This document shows positions 15,289-23,844 of a stretch of 30,765 nucleotides of DNA, piece after piece. The DNA comes from an uncultured Bacilli bacterium (lineage in GTDB: Bacteria; Bacillota_I; Bacilli_A; RF39; UBA660), in the NCBI GenBank assembly GCA_910576985.1, contig CAJTLA010000002.1, forward strand, positions 1-30,765. Direction: 5' to 3'. Numbering within the stretch: the first letter of the stretch is position 1; each line of letters begins with the position of its first letter. The notes under the pieces are model-generated. The model did not search any database. It saw only the letters and a program-made list of their open reading frames with translations, and was not told the DNA's origin. Made by a program: the position numbers and the translations under genes.

Positions 15289-15323
15289 CTAAAACTATAT
15301 GATTTTTGTTCGACAATTTACAA

Positions 15324-16880
15324 CTATTTACACATTTCTTTCATTTTACTTTCTTTATCGATTCTTATAAATAATGGTGTTGGATCGTTTAAAATAATTC
15401 CGATATCTAATCCATTAAAATCATTTATTGATTCTATAAATCGGTTTTCTGTATTCAGTTGTTTAAATATAGCGTCTGATGTTTCTGGTAAAAATGGTTG
15501 TAATAAAATAGCACCGATTCTAATTGATTCTAGTAAGTTATATAGTACTGTAGCGAGTCTTTCTTCTTTTCCTTCTTTAGCTAGAATCCATGGAAGTGTT
15601 TCATCAATATATTTGTTACTTCTTTTGAAGATTTCAAATATTTCATCAATGGCATCTGCAATTCGGTATTCTTTCATTTTTGCTTCTATTTTCTTTGGAG
15701 CATTTAATGCAATAGAAATAAGTTCTTCATCGATTGGTTCTTTTTGGTTAGGTTCTTTAATTTCTCCATCAAAATATTTTTTTGACATTGAGATTGTTCT
15801 ATTTACTAGGTTTCCTAGGATGTTTGCTAAATCGGAGTTTACTCTTTCTATTAATAATTCATAAGTAAATGTTCCATCATTGGCAAAGGGAATTTCATGT
15901 AGTAAATAATAACGAATGGCATCTACTCCAAAGGAGCTTACCAAATCGTCTGCATAGATAATATTTCCTTTGGATTTACTCATTTTGTCATTTCCCATTA
16001 GTAACCATGGATGACCAAATATTTTTTTGGGAAGTGGTAAATCGAGAGCCATTAGCATTATTGGCCAATAAATCGTATGAAAACGGAGGATATCTTTCCC
16101 AATCAAATGTAGATCTGCTGGCCAATATTTTTTAAATTCTTCTGTACTTTCTCCTTCTACATTATATCCTAGAAAGGTAATATAGTTACTTAAGGCGTCA
16201 ATCCATACATAAACAATATGTCCTGGATCAAATTCTACTGGAATTCCCCAATCAAAAGATGTTCTAGATACACATAGGTCTTGCAATCCTGGTTTAATAA
16301 AGTTATTGATAATTTCATTTTTTCTGCTCATTGGTTCTATAAAGTCAGGATGTTTCTCTATATATTCTTCTAGTTGTTTGCTATAGTTGCTTAGTTTTAA
16401 AAAGTAGGCTTCTTCTTTCATTTTATGTACTTCGCGGCCACAATCTGGACATTTTGAGTCCACCACTTGTGTTTCTGTAAAAAAGGATTCACAAGGTGTG
16501 CAGTAAAGACCTTCATATTCTCCTTTGTAAATATCTCCTTGCTCATAAAGGCGTTTAAAGATTTTTGCCACTTGATTTTTATGTGATGGTGAACTAGTTC
16601 TTATGAATTTATCATAGCTTGTATTCATTACATCCCAAATTCTACGTACTTCTAGTGCTACTTCATCCACAAATTCTTGTGGCTTTTTTCCTTTTTCTTT
16701 TGCTTTTTGTTCAATTTTTTCTCCGTGTTCATCTGTTCCTGTTTGAAAATAGACATCGTATCCCATTAATCTTTTATAACGGGCGATGGCATCTGCAAGT
16801 ACGATTTCATAGGTGTTTCCTATGTGGGGTTTCCCTGAAGTATAAGTAATTGCAGTTGTAATATAAAATTTTTCTTTCAT
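15324..16880 (-). CDS. metG: Methionyl-tRNA synthetase
   Basis: Class I synthetase charging initiator and elongator tRNA(Met). HIGH-type motif PHIGN (18-22), TGTDEHG (48-54), a zinc knuckle with Cys 127, 130, 144 and 147, KMSKS near residue 300, and an alpha-helical anticodon-binding domain. At 518 aa it lacks the C-terminal tRNA-binding (Trbp111-like) domain found in the 664-aa B. subtilis enzyme; such short forms are known. It overlaps dut by ATGA and has GGGAGG as Shine-Dalgarno. Its expression is controlled by the methionine T-box at 17394-17644, shared with dut. Between metG and tatD in B. subtilis there is no gap; here tatD is far to the left. Confidence 0.98.
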   Translation of the reverse strand: MKEKFYITTAITYTSGKPHIGNTYEIVLADAIARYKRLMGYDVYFQTGTDEHGEKIEQKAKEKGKKPQEFVDEVALEVRRIWDVMNTSYDKFIRTSSPSHKNQVAKIFKRLYEQGDIYKGEYEGLYCTPCESFFTETQVVDSKCPDCGREVHKMKEEAYFLKLSNYSKQLEEYIEKHPDFIEPMSRKNEIINNFIKPGLQDLCVSRTSFDWGIPVEFDPGHIVYVWIDALSNYITFLGYNVEGESTEEFKKYWPADLHLIGKDILRFHTIYWPIMLMALDLPLPKKIFGHPWLLMGNDKMSKSKGNIIYADDLVSSFGVDAIRYYLLHEIPFANDGTFTYELLIERVNSDLANILGNLVNRTISMSKKYFDGEIKEPNQKEPIDEELISIALNAPKKIEAKMKEYRIADAIDEIFEIFKRSNKYIDETLPWILAKEGKEERLATVLYNLLESIRIGAILLQPFLPETSDAIFKQLNTENRFIESINDFNGLDIGIILNDPTPLFIRIDKESKMKEMCK

Positions 16881-17368
16881 TTTTTTTCCTCCCTATTTGT
16901 GCTTCCTATTCCACCTTTTCGAATGGTACTGATTTCTTCTTCACTTTCTATGGTTAAAAATTTTGAGAATATTCCTTGAGCGATTCGATCTCCAATTTTT
17001 ACGGTGTAATCTTTTGTTCCATGATTTTGAAGACTGATCATAGCATGTCCTTCGTTTAATTCATTGTTATAGTAGTCTTTTTCAAAAATTCCAATTTGGT
17101 TGGTCATTCGCACATTGTATTGAAAGCCCATACTACTTCTTACTACTAACATTAAAAATTCGTCTTCGTTCATGGTAAATTTTACACCTGTTGGAATTTT
17201 TTTTGTTTCTCCTGGATGTAAAGTAAATTCTATTGGGCTTTTAAAATCATAACCTGCGCTATATTTTGTTTGACGACGTGGTAATTCATGGTTACTGTAA
17301 ACTTGTTTGTCATTTCCGATATCTTTTTTCCATTGTTCCCAACTAATTTTTTCAAAATATCTTGCCAT
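16877..17368 (-). CDS. dut: Trimeric dUTPase-family protein
   Basis: Converts dUTP to dUMP and pyrophosphate, keeping uracil out of DNA and feeding dTMP synthesis. The 163-aa protein shows motif 1 AGYDF (38-42), motif 2 RSSMGF (77-82), motif 4 DRIAQGIF (127-134) and a C-terminal Gly-rich motif 5 RKGGIGSTN (150-158). Motif 3 reads NQIGIFEKDYYNNE (90-103): where the family has G-x-I-D-x-D-Y, this has G-I-F-E-K-D-Y, so the catalytic Asp position is Glu. A small insertion (NNELNEGH) is shared by a Firmicutes subfamily. First gene behind a methionine T-box and overlapping metG by 4 nt, an unusual pairing. The start follows AGAGGTGA. Confidence 0.88.
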   Translation of the reverse strand: MARYFEKISWEQWKKDIGNDKQVYSNHELPRRQTKYSAGYDFKSPIEFTLHPGETKKIPTGVKFTMNEDEFLMLVVRSSMGFQYNVRMTNQIGIFEKDYYNNELNEGHAMISLQNHGTKDYTVKIGDRIAQGIFSKFLTIESEEEISTIRKGGIGSTNREEKK

Positions 17369-17393
17369 TTTGTTTCACCTCTCTTAAATTTTA

Positions 17394-17429
17394 TAAAAAA
17401 ACACGTCTTGTTTGAAAGGACGTGTTTTA
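17394..17429 (-). terminator. T-box terminator hairpin
   Basis: ACACGTC/GACGTGT (17401-17407, 17419-17425), extended by A-U pairs, with a U-tract on the dut side. It is mutually exclusive with the antiterminator formed by the T-box sequence at 17430-17441, whose CACG would otherwise be free to pair with part of this stem's 5' arm region. Confidence 0.85.
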
Positions 17430-17644
17430 CGTGGTACCACCTTTTTTCGCAAAAATTTCTGTTTTGTGCTTTTTATACACATACATTTTTGCCTTGATTT
17501 CTTAACGCGAATTACGTTTTATCCTAATGATTTGGATAAACAACTCCAGAGCCATTTCCACTAGTTTTTATTGCTTGTTTTCACCATCCACAAGTTCTCT
17601 AAAAATAAAAGTTCTAGTTTTCTCTCTTTCACAGTTTTTTAAAC
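17394..17644 (-). promoter_or_regulatory. Methionine T-box riboswitch of dut-metG
   Basis: The leader binds uncharged tRNA(Met) and then allows read-through into dut-metG. Read leftward: an AGAGA segment starts stem I; the distal loop carries the conserved GGATGGTGAAAAC; CUAG/CUAG and AGAG/CUCU helices enclose a specifier loop in which AUG (17553-17555) is followed by a purine; a small stem III (AACG/CGTT) follows; then the T-box core AAGGTGGTACCACG (around 17430-17443), whose UGGU would pair with the tRNA ACCA end; and finally the terminator. The AUG specifier agrees with metG in the operon. A promoter at 17651-17679 sets the start near 17644. Confidence 0.95.
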
Positions 17645-17650
17645 GAGGCC

Positions 17651-17679
17651 ATTATAACATAACTTTTTTTATTGTTCAA
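17651..17679 (-). promoter_or_regulatory. Promoter of the T-box-dut-metG operon
   Basis: Leftward -35 TTGAAC (17674-17679), 17-bp spacer, extended -10 TGTTATAAT (hexamer 17651-17656). The -35 lies inside the last codons of spoVT. Confidence 0.8.
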
Positions 17680-18196
17680 GATGTTTGGCTAAAAAATTAG
17701 CAATTATTTTGACAATTTGTTCTTCGCTACCAGTTAATGATTCATCTTTTGAAAATATTAGTATCATTCCTACTGCATCTCCATTGGCTACAATAGAGGA
17801 ATAAGCATAGCATCCTTCTTCTTCCTCTTCTGTTATTTTTAATTTTTTCGGATATTTTTCTAACATACTATCTCTTCTACTAATATAGTTTTCCATAGTC
17901 TCACTAATGGGCTTTCCTAAATATTTTTTCTTTAATTCTCCTGTTGCTGCGATCACATTGTCAGTATCCATAATAAAAATATTATTTTTTAATAAACTAT
18001 AAATAGAGTCTGTTAGGGTTTGCGCGAAATCGTTTAAGTTTTTCATTGCAGAGTATTTTTTTAAAATAATTGTTTCATTTTCAATATAAATTTCTAGATT
18101 TTCTCCTTCTTTAATGCGTAATGTTTTTCTTATTTCTTTTGGAATTACAATTCTTCCTAGTTCATCAATTCTTCTAATTACACCGGTTGATTTCAT
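17669..18196 (-). CDS. spoVT: SpoVT-like transcription regulator (AbrB domain plus GAF-like domain)
   Basis: DNA-binding regulator; in B. subtilis SpoVT controls forespore genes under sigma-G. Residues 1-50 are a swapped-hairpin AbrB domain (MKSTGVIRRIDELGRIVIPKEIRK at the start, written here in part), and about 55-175 a GAF-like sensor domain with IVANGDAVGMILIFSK, strongly resembling SpoVT rather than the single-domain AbrB. The start at 18196 is set by GTGAGG and by the family's N-terminus; the open frame continues 19 codons upstream without support. Length 175 aa matches SpoVT. It lies downstream of mfd, as in B. subtilis, but with ppaC inserted between. Whether the host sporulates cannot be judged from this window. 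Confidence 0.9.
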   Translation of the reverse strand: MKSTGVIRRIDELGRIVIPKEIRKTLRIKEGENLEIYIENETIILKKYSAMKNLNDFAQTLTDSIYSLLKNNIFIMDTDNVIAATGELKKKYLGKPISETMENYISRRDSMLEKYPKKLKITEEEEEGCYAYSSIVANGDAVGMILIFSKDESLTGSEEQIVKIIANFLAKHLEQ

Positions 18197-18246
18197 ATAT
18201 ACCTCACTTTCTATCCATATTTTGTGAGAAAATAAATAATTTATAC

Positions 18247-18275
18247 GATACAATTAATAAAAATTATGATATAAT
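18247..18275 (+). promoter_or_regulatory. Promoter of ppaC
   Basis: Extended -10 TGATATAAT (hexamer 18270-18275) with a poor -35 GATACA 17 bp upstream (18247-18252). About 28 bp before the ppaC ATG, in the divergent spacer with spoVT. Confidence 0.6.
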
Positions 18276-18302
18276 GTTATATACATTTTTTAGGAGGCGT
18301 TT

Positions 18303-19925
18303 ATGGAAAAAGTATTTATTTTTGGTCATCGAAGACCAGATACAGATAGTGTTACTGCTGCAATTACACTTTCTTATTTAAAAAATCAACTAGGTATGGA
18401 TACGGTTCCTGTTGTTTTAAGTGAAATTAATCATGAAACAAAATTTGTATTAGATTATTTTGGAGTAAAGGAACCAAAATATTTAAATGATGTAAAGGCA
18501 AAAGTAAGAGATCTTAAATATTCTAAAGGATATTTTATTAATGATAAAACTTCTGCTTATCAAGGTTTTTTAGAGATGACAAAAGCGGGAATTCATAAAA
18601 TTCCTGTGGTTGATGATAAACAACAATTGGTTGGTATTCTTAGTATGAAAGATATTGCGAATGATCAATTATCGGATGATCTTCATCATTTTAAGGCTTC
18701 TTATGATAATATTTTGGAAGTTTTACATGGAACTAGTGTGAATCGTTTTGATGATGAGATAGAAGGAGAGACATTGGTGGCTTCTTATAAAAGTACTACT
18801 TTTATTGAAACTGTTAAATTAGATTCTTCTAAGATTTTAATTATGGGAGATCGTCATAGTATTATTGAATATGCTGTGAGTCAGGGAGTAAAATTAATTA
18901 TTTTAACTGGGATTTCTGATATTAAGCCAGAACATTTAGAAATCGCCAAACAAAATAAAGTCAATATTATTAAGACAGATTATGATACTTTCAAGGTTAC
19001 TAGAATTTTAAATTTATGTAAGTATGCGAGTGATATTTTATCTGTTACTGATGTTCTTTGTATTAAAGATTCTGAAGATGTAACTGAGTTTGTATCAATT
19101 GCGAATAAAACAAAATACAGCTATTATCCAGTGATTGATCAAAAAGATCAATGTCTTGGAATTGTTAGACTTTCTGATGCTCATGATATTTCAAGATATA
19201 AAGTAATTCTTGTTGACCATAATACTTATGAGCAAAGTGCGATTGGATTAGATGAGGCCGAAATTATTGAGATTGTTGATCATCACAATATTGGGTCTGT
19301 TGGTACTGAAATGCCTATTAATTTTAGAAATATGCCTGTTGGTAGTACAAATACAGTTATTTATCAAATGTATCAAGAAAATTTGATTCCAATTCCAAAA
19401 TCGATGGCTGGTTTGATGTTATCTGGAATTTTATCAGATACTATGGTTTTAAAATCACCTACTACAACAGATATCGATCGGAAAGTTGTCAAAGATCTTT
19501 GTAATATTACTAATTTAAATTATGAAGAATATGGAGAAAGTATGTTAAAGGCTGGGTTATCCATTGCTGGAAAAACAATTGAAGAAGTACTTTATACTGA
19601 TTTTAAGACTTATCCATTAGGTGATCATAAAATGTCGATTGCTCAAATTTTTGTTGGTGATGTGAATGAGGTATTAGATCAAAAGTCAGAATATCAAAAA
19701 TTATTGAATCAAGTTTCTCTTGAAAATGATTATTTATTTACTATTTTGATTGTAACTGATGTTATTCGAAATGGTTCTCATATGTTATTTAGTGATGGTG
19801 CTAAAAACATTATTAAAGAAGCTTTTCATTTATCTGATGCTGAATTAGGTGTTTACATTCCTGATATTCTTTCTAGAAAAAAACAAGTTGTTCCAAAAAT
19901 AATTATGCAATGTGATAATATATAA
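18303..19925 (+). CDS. ppaC: Manganese-dependent inorganic pyrophosphatase with CBS and DRTGG domains (family II)
   Basis: Hydrolyses pyrophosphate to phosphate, pulling biosynthesis forward. The DHH domain is split: GHRRPDTDS (8-16) starts it, then an insert of about 240 residues with two CBS repeats (around 70-130 and 245-300; IPVVDDKQQLVGILS and YYPVIDQKDQCLGIV) flanking a DRTGG domain, after which the catalytic VDHH (about 327-330) and the DHHA2 domain follow. CBS-containing enzymes of this type are inhibited by AMP/ADP and activated by ATP or diadenosine polyphosphates in studied Clostridia and relatives. Length 540 aa is typical. TAGGAGG precedes the start. It is rightward and convergent with mfd. 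Confidence 0.96.
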   Translation: MEKVFIFGHRRPDTDSVTAAITLSYLKNQLGMDTVPVVLSEINHETKFVLDYFGVKEPKYLNDVKAKVRDLKYSKGYFINDKTSAYQGFLEMTKAGIHKIPVVDDKQQLVGILSMKDIANDQLSDDLHHFKASYDNILEVLHGTSVNRFDDEIEGETLVASYKSTTFIETVKLDSSKILIMGDRHSIIEYAVSQGVKLIILTGISDIKPEHLEIAKQNKVNIIKTDYDTFKVTRILNLCKYASDILSVTDVLCIKDSEDVTEFVSIANKTKYSYYPVIDQKDQCLGIVRLSDAHDISRYKVILVDHNTYEQSAIGLDEAEIIEIVDHHNIGSVGTEMPINFRNMPVGSTNTVIYQMYQENLIPIPKSMAGLMLSGILSDTMVLKSPTTTDIDRKVVKDLCNITNLNYEEYGESMLKAGLSIAGKTIEEVLYTDFKTYPLGDHKMSIAQIFVGDVNEVLDQKSEYQKLLNQVSLENDYLFTILIVTDVIRNGSHMLFSDGAKNIIKEAFHLSDAELGVYIPDILSRKKQVVPKIIMQCDNI

Positions 19926-19953
19926 AAAAATAAGCTTAAATCGCTTATTTTTT
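19924..19953. terminator. Bidirectional terminator between ppaC and mfd
   Basis: AAAAAATAAGC/GCTTATTTTTT (19925-19935, 19943-19953) form an 11-bp perfect stem with a 7-nt loop and A/T tracts on both sides, so it can serve both convergent genes. The mfd stop codon (19945-19947) is within one arm, and ppaC ends at 19925. Confidence 0.85.
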
Positions 19954-22900
19954 TGTACATTCTTTCAAAATTTCCATTAATTCTATTAAATAATAAATAA
20001 AGTGGCGTTCTAAATGGACAATATCTAAGATAATAAGTAATTTTTTATCTTTATTGATAAAACGAATTGATCTAGTTAGAGAAGTTGCTTTGAAAAATAA
20101 AGTTTCTCCATCTATCAATTTCATATTTTCAGAATTTAGTGTTAGTTCAATAAAGTTTTTGGTTTGATTTACTTTTTCTATTTTGAGATTATGTGCTAAT
20201 TTCTCAAACCATTGTTCATACATATAAATTTCTAAGTTCTCAGATATTTTTCCAAATCGGTCTTCTATTTCTTTTTTTATTTCTTCTAATTTTTCTTTGG
20301 AATCAATTTTATTGACTTTTTGATGAATTTCTATTTTTAGTTCTGATTCTGTTACATAATTGTCATCAATTGCTGTTTCTATATCTAATAATGGTTGGTC
20401 TTCTTGTTTTTCTTCTATCGTTTTTCCTTTTATCTTCTCTACTTCTTCATTTAACATTTCTAAAAATAATTCCATTCCTACTGTGTCAATGAATCCTGCT
20501 TGTTCACTACCTAGTACATCTCCTGCTCCTCTTATCGATAAATCTCTCATCGCTATTGAAAATCCACTGCCTAATTCTGTAAAGTCTTTTATTACATTTA
20601 ATCTTTTGGTTGCGATTTCTGATAATGTTTTTCCTGAGGAATACATTAAATAGCAATAAGCAATCTTATTACTTCTTCCTACTCGTCCTCTAATTTGATA
20701 AAGTTGCGATAAACCAAAATGATCTGCATCTATAATAATCAATGTGTTAACATTTGGCATGTCTATTCCTGTTTCAATAATGGTTGTACAAAGCAAAATG
20801 TCATATTCATTATTAATGAATGCAATCATTCTATCTTCTATTTCTTTTTTGTCCATTCTACCATGAATACTTATAATTCTAGCTTCTTTTACTAATTGTT
20901 TTATTTCCTGTTCTTTTTGTTCCATACTTTCGATTCGATTGTATAATATGAAAATTTGTCCATTTCTTCCTAATTCTTTATAAATTGCATCTTTTATCAT
21001 TTGATGACTTTCTGCTAATACATATGTCTGAACTGGATATCGATTCACTGGTGGTGTTTCAATTAAAGACATACTACGAATACCTGCCATTGACATTTGT
21101 AAAGTTCTAGGAATTGGTGTGGCAGATAATGTTAATACATCAATATTATTTTTATATGTTTTTATTTTTTCTTTGTGTTTTACTCCAAATCGTTGTTCTT
21201 CATCTATTACCAATAATCCTAAATCTTTAAATTCTATATCTTCGCTTAATAATCTATGTGTTCCTATTACAAGATCTATTTTTCCTTCTTTTATTTGGTC
21301 TATATTATGTTTTATATTTTTTGTTGATACAAATCGATTTAATAAACAGATATTGATTGGAAAATTTTGAAATCGCTCTATTGCATTTCGATAATGTTGT
21401 TGTGATAAAATTGTCGTTGGACATAAAAGGGCAACTTGTTTTCCTGAATCAATTGCTTTAAATATTGCTCGAAAAGCTACTTCTGTTTTTCCGTATCCTA
21501 CATCTCCACATAATAATCGATCCATTGGTTGAGATTTTTGCATATCTTTTTTAATTTCCTCTGTAACTTTTATTTGATCTATTGTTTCTTGATATGGAAA
21601 TTGTTTTTCAAATTCGTATTGTTCTTTTGTATCATCTATAAAGGCAAATCCTTTTATAGATTCTCTTGCTGCATAAAGTTCTAATAAATCGGCTGCAATA
21701 CTTTCTGCTCTTTCTCTTGCTTTTAATTTTTTCTTTTGCCATTCTGTGCTACCTAATTTATTTAATTTCGGTATTGATGCTTCTTTAGAAGAATATTTGT
21801 GAATAAATTCTATCTTTTCTACTGGAACATATAAATGGTCTCCATCTTTATATTCAATGTTTAAATAGTCTTTTTTGAATCCATTTTTTGTTAATGTTTT
21901 TAATCCACAGTATTTTCCAATTCCATGAGCTACATGTACAACATAATCTCCTTCTTCTAAGCTAGCGATATTTTTAATTTTTGTTCCTATTTTAAAGTTA
22001 CTTTTATATTTTGCAGAGGTATCTGTTTTAGCAAACAATTCGCGTTCACTTATTACGATAAATTCGTTATAAATAAATCCATGATGAATTGGATGTAAAA
22101 CAATGTTTATGTATTCGGTCTTTATTTCTTTTGTCGAGGTGAAATGTAAAAAGACATTACTCCATTTTTCTATTAATTTGTTTGCTTGGTAACGGGTTGA
22201 TAAACAAATAATAATTGTTTTTTTATTTTTTTGATATTCTAAAATTTTATTTTTAATTTGTTCACTTTTTCCTACAAATGGTTCTAATTCTTGTGATTCA
22301 TATCTTTGAACTTGTGTTGTTTTATGGTTATCAAATGTATTAAAATATAATATTTCTTTTCCTGTTATTTCTTCTAGTTGATGCATATATCGTTTTCCTT
22401 GATCTCCTATTTCTGTTTGATAATCAAATATTTCTTGGGCTAATGTTTGATATCCTTGTTTTATATCATCATATTTCTGAAATACACAAATAGGATTTTC
22501 TAAATAATCTAATATTTTTGATGGTATAGTATAATATTTTATTAATTCTCTTTGTTTTTGTTCTATTTCTAATATTTCATCAATTAAAAATTCTGTATTG
22601 GCTGTAATTTCAATTGTGTCTATTTCTTGTAAGGTTAATTGATTGTCTACGTCAAATAATCGGATGGAATCAATTTCATCTCCCCAAAATTCAATTCTAA
22701 TTGGATTTTGTTTTCCTAATGGGAAAATATCTATTACAAAACCACGAATGGCAATTTCTCCTGTTTTACTAACTATTGTTTCTCTTTGATATCCGAGTTT
22801 TAATAGTTTTTCTGTCAATTGGTGAATGTCTATTTGTGTATTTTTTTGTAAAGTAATTTTTGTTTCTTGAAATATTTTTTTAGGAGGTAGAAATCGGAGT

Positions 22901-23229
22901 GCTCCCATTAAATTCGTAATTATAATGATTGGTTTTTGATTCATTGTTTGATTGATTGTTTCTAGTCTTGTTACTTTTAATTCTGGACTTATTGCAAGTG
23001 CTTCGCTGGTTAAAAAATCATCCATTGGAAATAAATATACTTGTTCTGTATATTTGTTTAAGCTTTGATAGCATTGATTGGCTTCAAATAAACTATTTGT
23101 AATTAATAAAATATTTCTATTTTTTGTTTTATATATTTGATATAAATATATCATTTTAAGTTCATCTGTTAATCCGTTAATTTCTCCTGTCGTAAGTATT
23201 TCTGGAAATATATTTTCAAAAAATTCCAT
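19945..23229 (-). CDS. mfd: Transcription-repair coupling factor Mfd
   Basis: Removes RNA polymerase stalled at DNA damage and recruits UvrA. The 1094-aa protein contains the UvrB-like N-terminal domains (about 1-230), the RNA polymerase interaction domain beginning DYVVHVAHGIGKY (about 428), the helicase P-loop GDVGYGKTE (about 573), the DEEQ Walker B (about 675), SATPIPRT motif III, the second RecA domain ending QIRGRVGRS, the TRG motif region, and a C-terminal D7 domain (around 960-1094) that contacts UvrA. It is somewhat shorter than the about 1150-1180 aa of B. subtilis and E. coli but all main domains are present. Follows pth by 46 nt; AGGAGG precedes the start. The pth-mfd-spoVT order matches B. 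subtilis. Confidence 0.98.
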   Translation of the reverse strand: MEFFENIFPEILTTGEINGLTDELKMIYLYQIYKTKNRNILLITNSLFEANQCYQSLNKYTEQVYLFPMDDFLTSEALAISPELKVTRLETINQTMNQKPIIIITNLMGALRFLPPKKIFQETKITLQKNTQIDIHQLTEKLLKLGYQRETIVSKTGEIAIRGFVIDIFPLGKQNPIRIEFWGDEIDSIRLFDVDNQLTLQEIDTIEITANTEFLIDEILEIEQKQRELIKYYTIPSKILDYLENPICVFQKYDDIKQGYQTLAQEIFDYQTEIGDQGKRYMHQLEEITGKEILYFNTFDNHKTTQVQRYESQELEPFVGKSEQIKNKILEYQKNKKTIIICLSTRYQANKLIEKWSNVFLHFTSTKEIKTEYINIVLHPIHHGFIYNEFIVISERELFAKTDTSAKYKSNFKIGTKIKNIASLEEGDYVVHVAHGIGKYCGLKTLTKNGFKKDYLNIEYKDGDHLYVPVEKIEFIHKYSSKEASIPKLNKLGSTEWQKKKLKARERAESIAADLLELYAARESIKGFAFIDDTKEQYEFEKQFPYQETIDQIKVTEEIKKDMQKSQPMDRLLCGDVGYGKTEVAFRAIFKAIDSGKQVALLCPTTILSQQHYRNAIERFQNFPINICLLNRFVSTKNIKHNIDQIKEGKIDLVIGTHRLLSEDIEFKDLGLLVIDEEQRFGVKHKEKIKTYKNNIDVLTLSATPIPRTLQMSMAGIRSMSLIETPPVNRYPVQTYVLAESHQMIKDAIYKELGRNGQIFILYNRIESMEQKEQEIKQLVKEARIISIHGRMDKKEIEDRMIAFINNEYDILLCTTIIETGIDMPNVNTLIIIDADHFGLSQLYQIRGRVGRSNKIAYCYLMYSSGKTLSEIATKRLNVIKDFTELGSGFSIAMRDLSIRGAGDVLGSEQAGFIDTVGMELFLEMLNEEVEKIKGKTIEEKQEDQPLLDIETAIDDNYVTESELKIEIHQKVNKIDSKEKLEEIKKEIEDRFGKISENLEIYMYEQWFEKLAHNLKIEKVNQTKNFIELTLNSENMKLIDGETLFFKATSLTRSIRFINKDKKLLIILDIVHLERHFIYYLIELMEILKECTKK

Positions 23230-23251
23230 ATTCTTCCTCCTGTTCTATGCC

Positions 23252-23277
23252 AAAAAGACGACACATATAGTCTCATC
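23252..23277 (-). terminator. Possible attenuator between pth and mfd
   Basis: Leftward, GATGAGAC (23270-23277) can pair with GTGTCGTC (23257-23264) around TATAT, with one mismatch and one G-U, followed by five Us. It starts at the pth stop codon. If active it would lower mfd relative to upstream genes, as no good promoter is seen between. Confidence 0.35.
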
Positions 23278-23836
23278 ATTTTTTATTGTATTTGCTCATT
23301 AATTTTTCAAATGGTAGTGTGCTGAAATCATCAATAATATCATTTACTGTTATAAATACACTATTTAGTTTTTCTCTTTGTTCTTCGGGAATTTTTCCTA
23401 AAACATAATCTTTGGTTTCATAATTTTTGTTTTTTGCTATTCCTATTTTTAGTCTTTTATATTCATTTGTATGAAGATGGTGTTCAATATTTTTTAATCC
23501 ATTATGACCTCCAGAGCTTCCCTTTGGTTTTAGTTTTATTTTTCCAAATTCCATATCTAAGTCATCACTAATAATCAATATATCTGAAATATCAATTTTA
23601 TAATATTTTGCAAAGCTACTTACTGCTTCTCCTGATAAATTCATGTAGGTTTGAGGTTTTAATAGAAGAATTTTTTCTTTGTTTTTTTCTACAATGGTAT
23701 ATTCTCCATTTAATTTATGGGTAGAAAAATTAGCCTGATGTTTTGATGCATATAAGTCTAATGCCATAAATCCGATGTTATGTCTTGTATCTTTATATTC
23801 TTTTCCTGGATTTCCTAATCCAACAATCATTTTCAT
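23276..23836 (-). CDS. pth: Peptidyl-tRNA hydrolase
   Basis: Cleaves peptidyl-tRNA released by abortive translation. The 186-aa protein starts with IVGLGNPG and has the active-site Asn (9) and His (19, in DTRHNIGF), TYMNLSGEAV, the catalytic Asp in ISDDLDMEFGKIK and GSSGGHNGLKNI. B. subtilis calls this gene spoVC. It begins 8 nt after rsmI with GTAGGTG upstream and lies ahead of mfd, as in B. subtilis; the small fin gene that separates the two there is not present. Confidence 0.98.
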   Translation of the reverse strand: MKMIVGLGNPGKEYKDTRHNIGFMALDLYASKHQANFSTHKLNGEYTIVEKNKEKILLLKPQTYMNLSGEAVSSFAKYYKIDISDILIISDDLDMEFGKIKLKPKGSSGGHNGLKNIEHHLHTNEYKRLKIGIAKNKNYETKDYVLGKIPEEQREKLNSVFITVNDIIDDFSTLPFEKLMSKYNKK

Positions 23837-23844
23837 TTTTTCAC

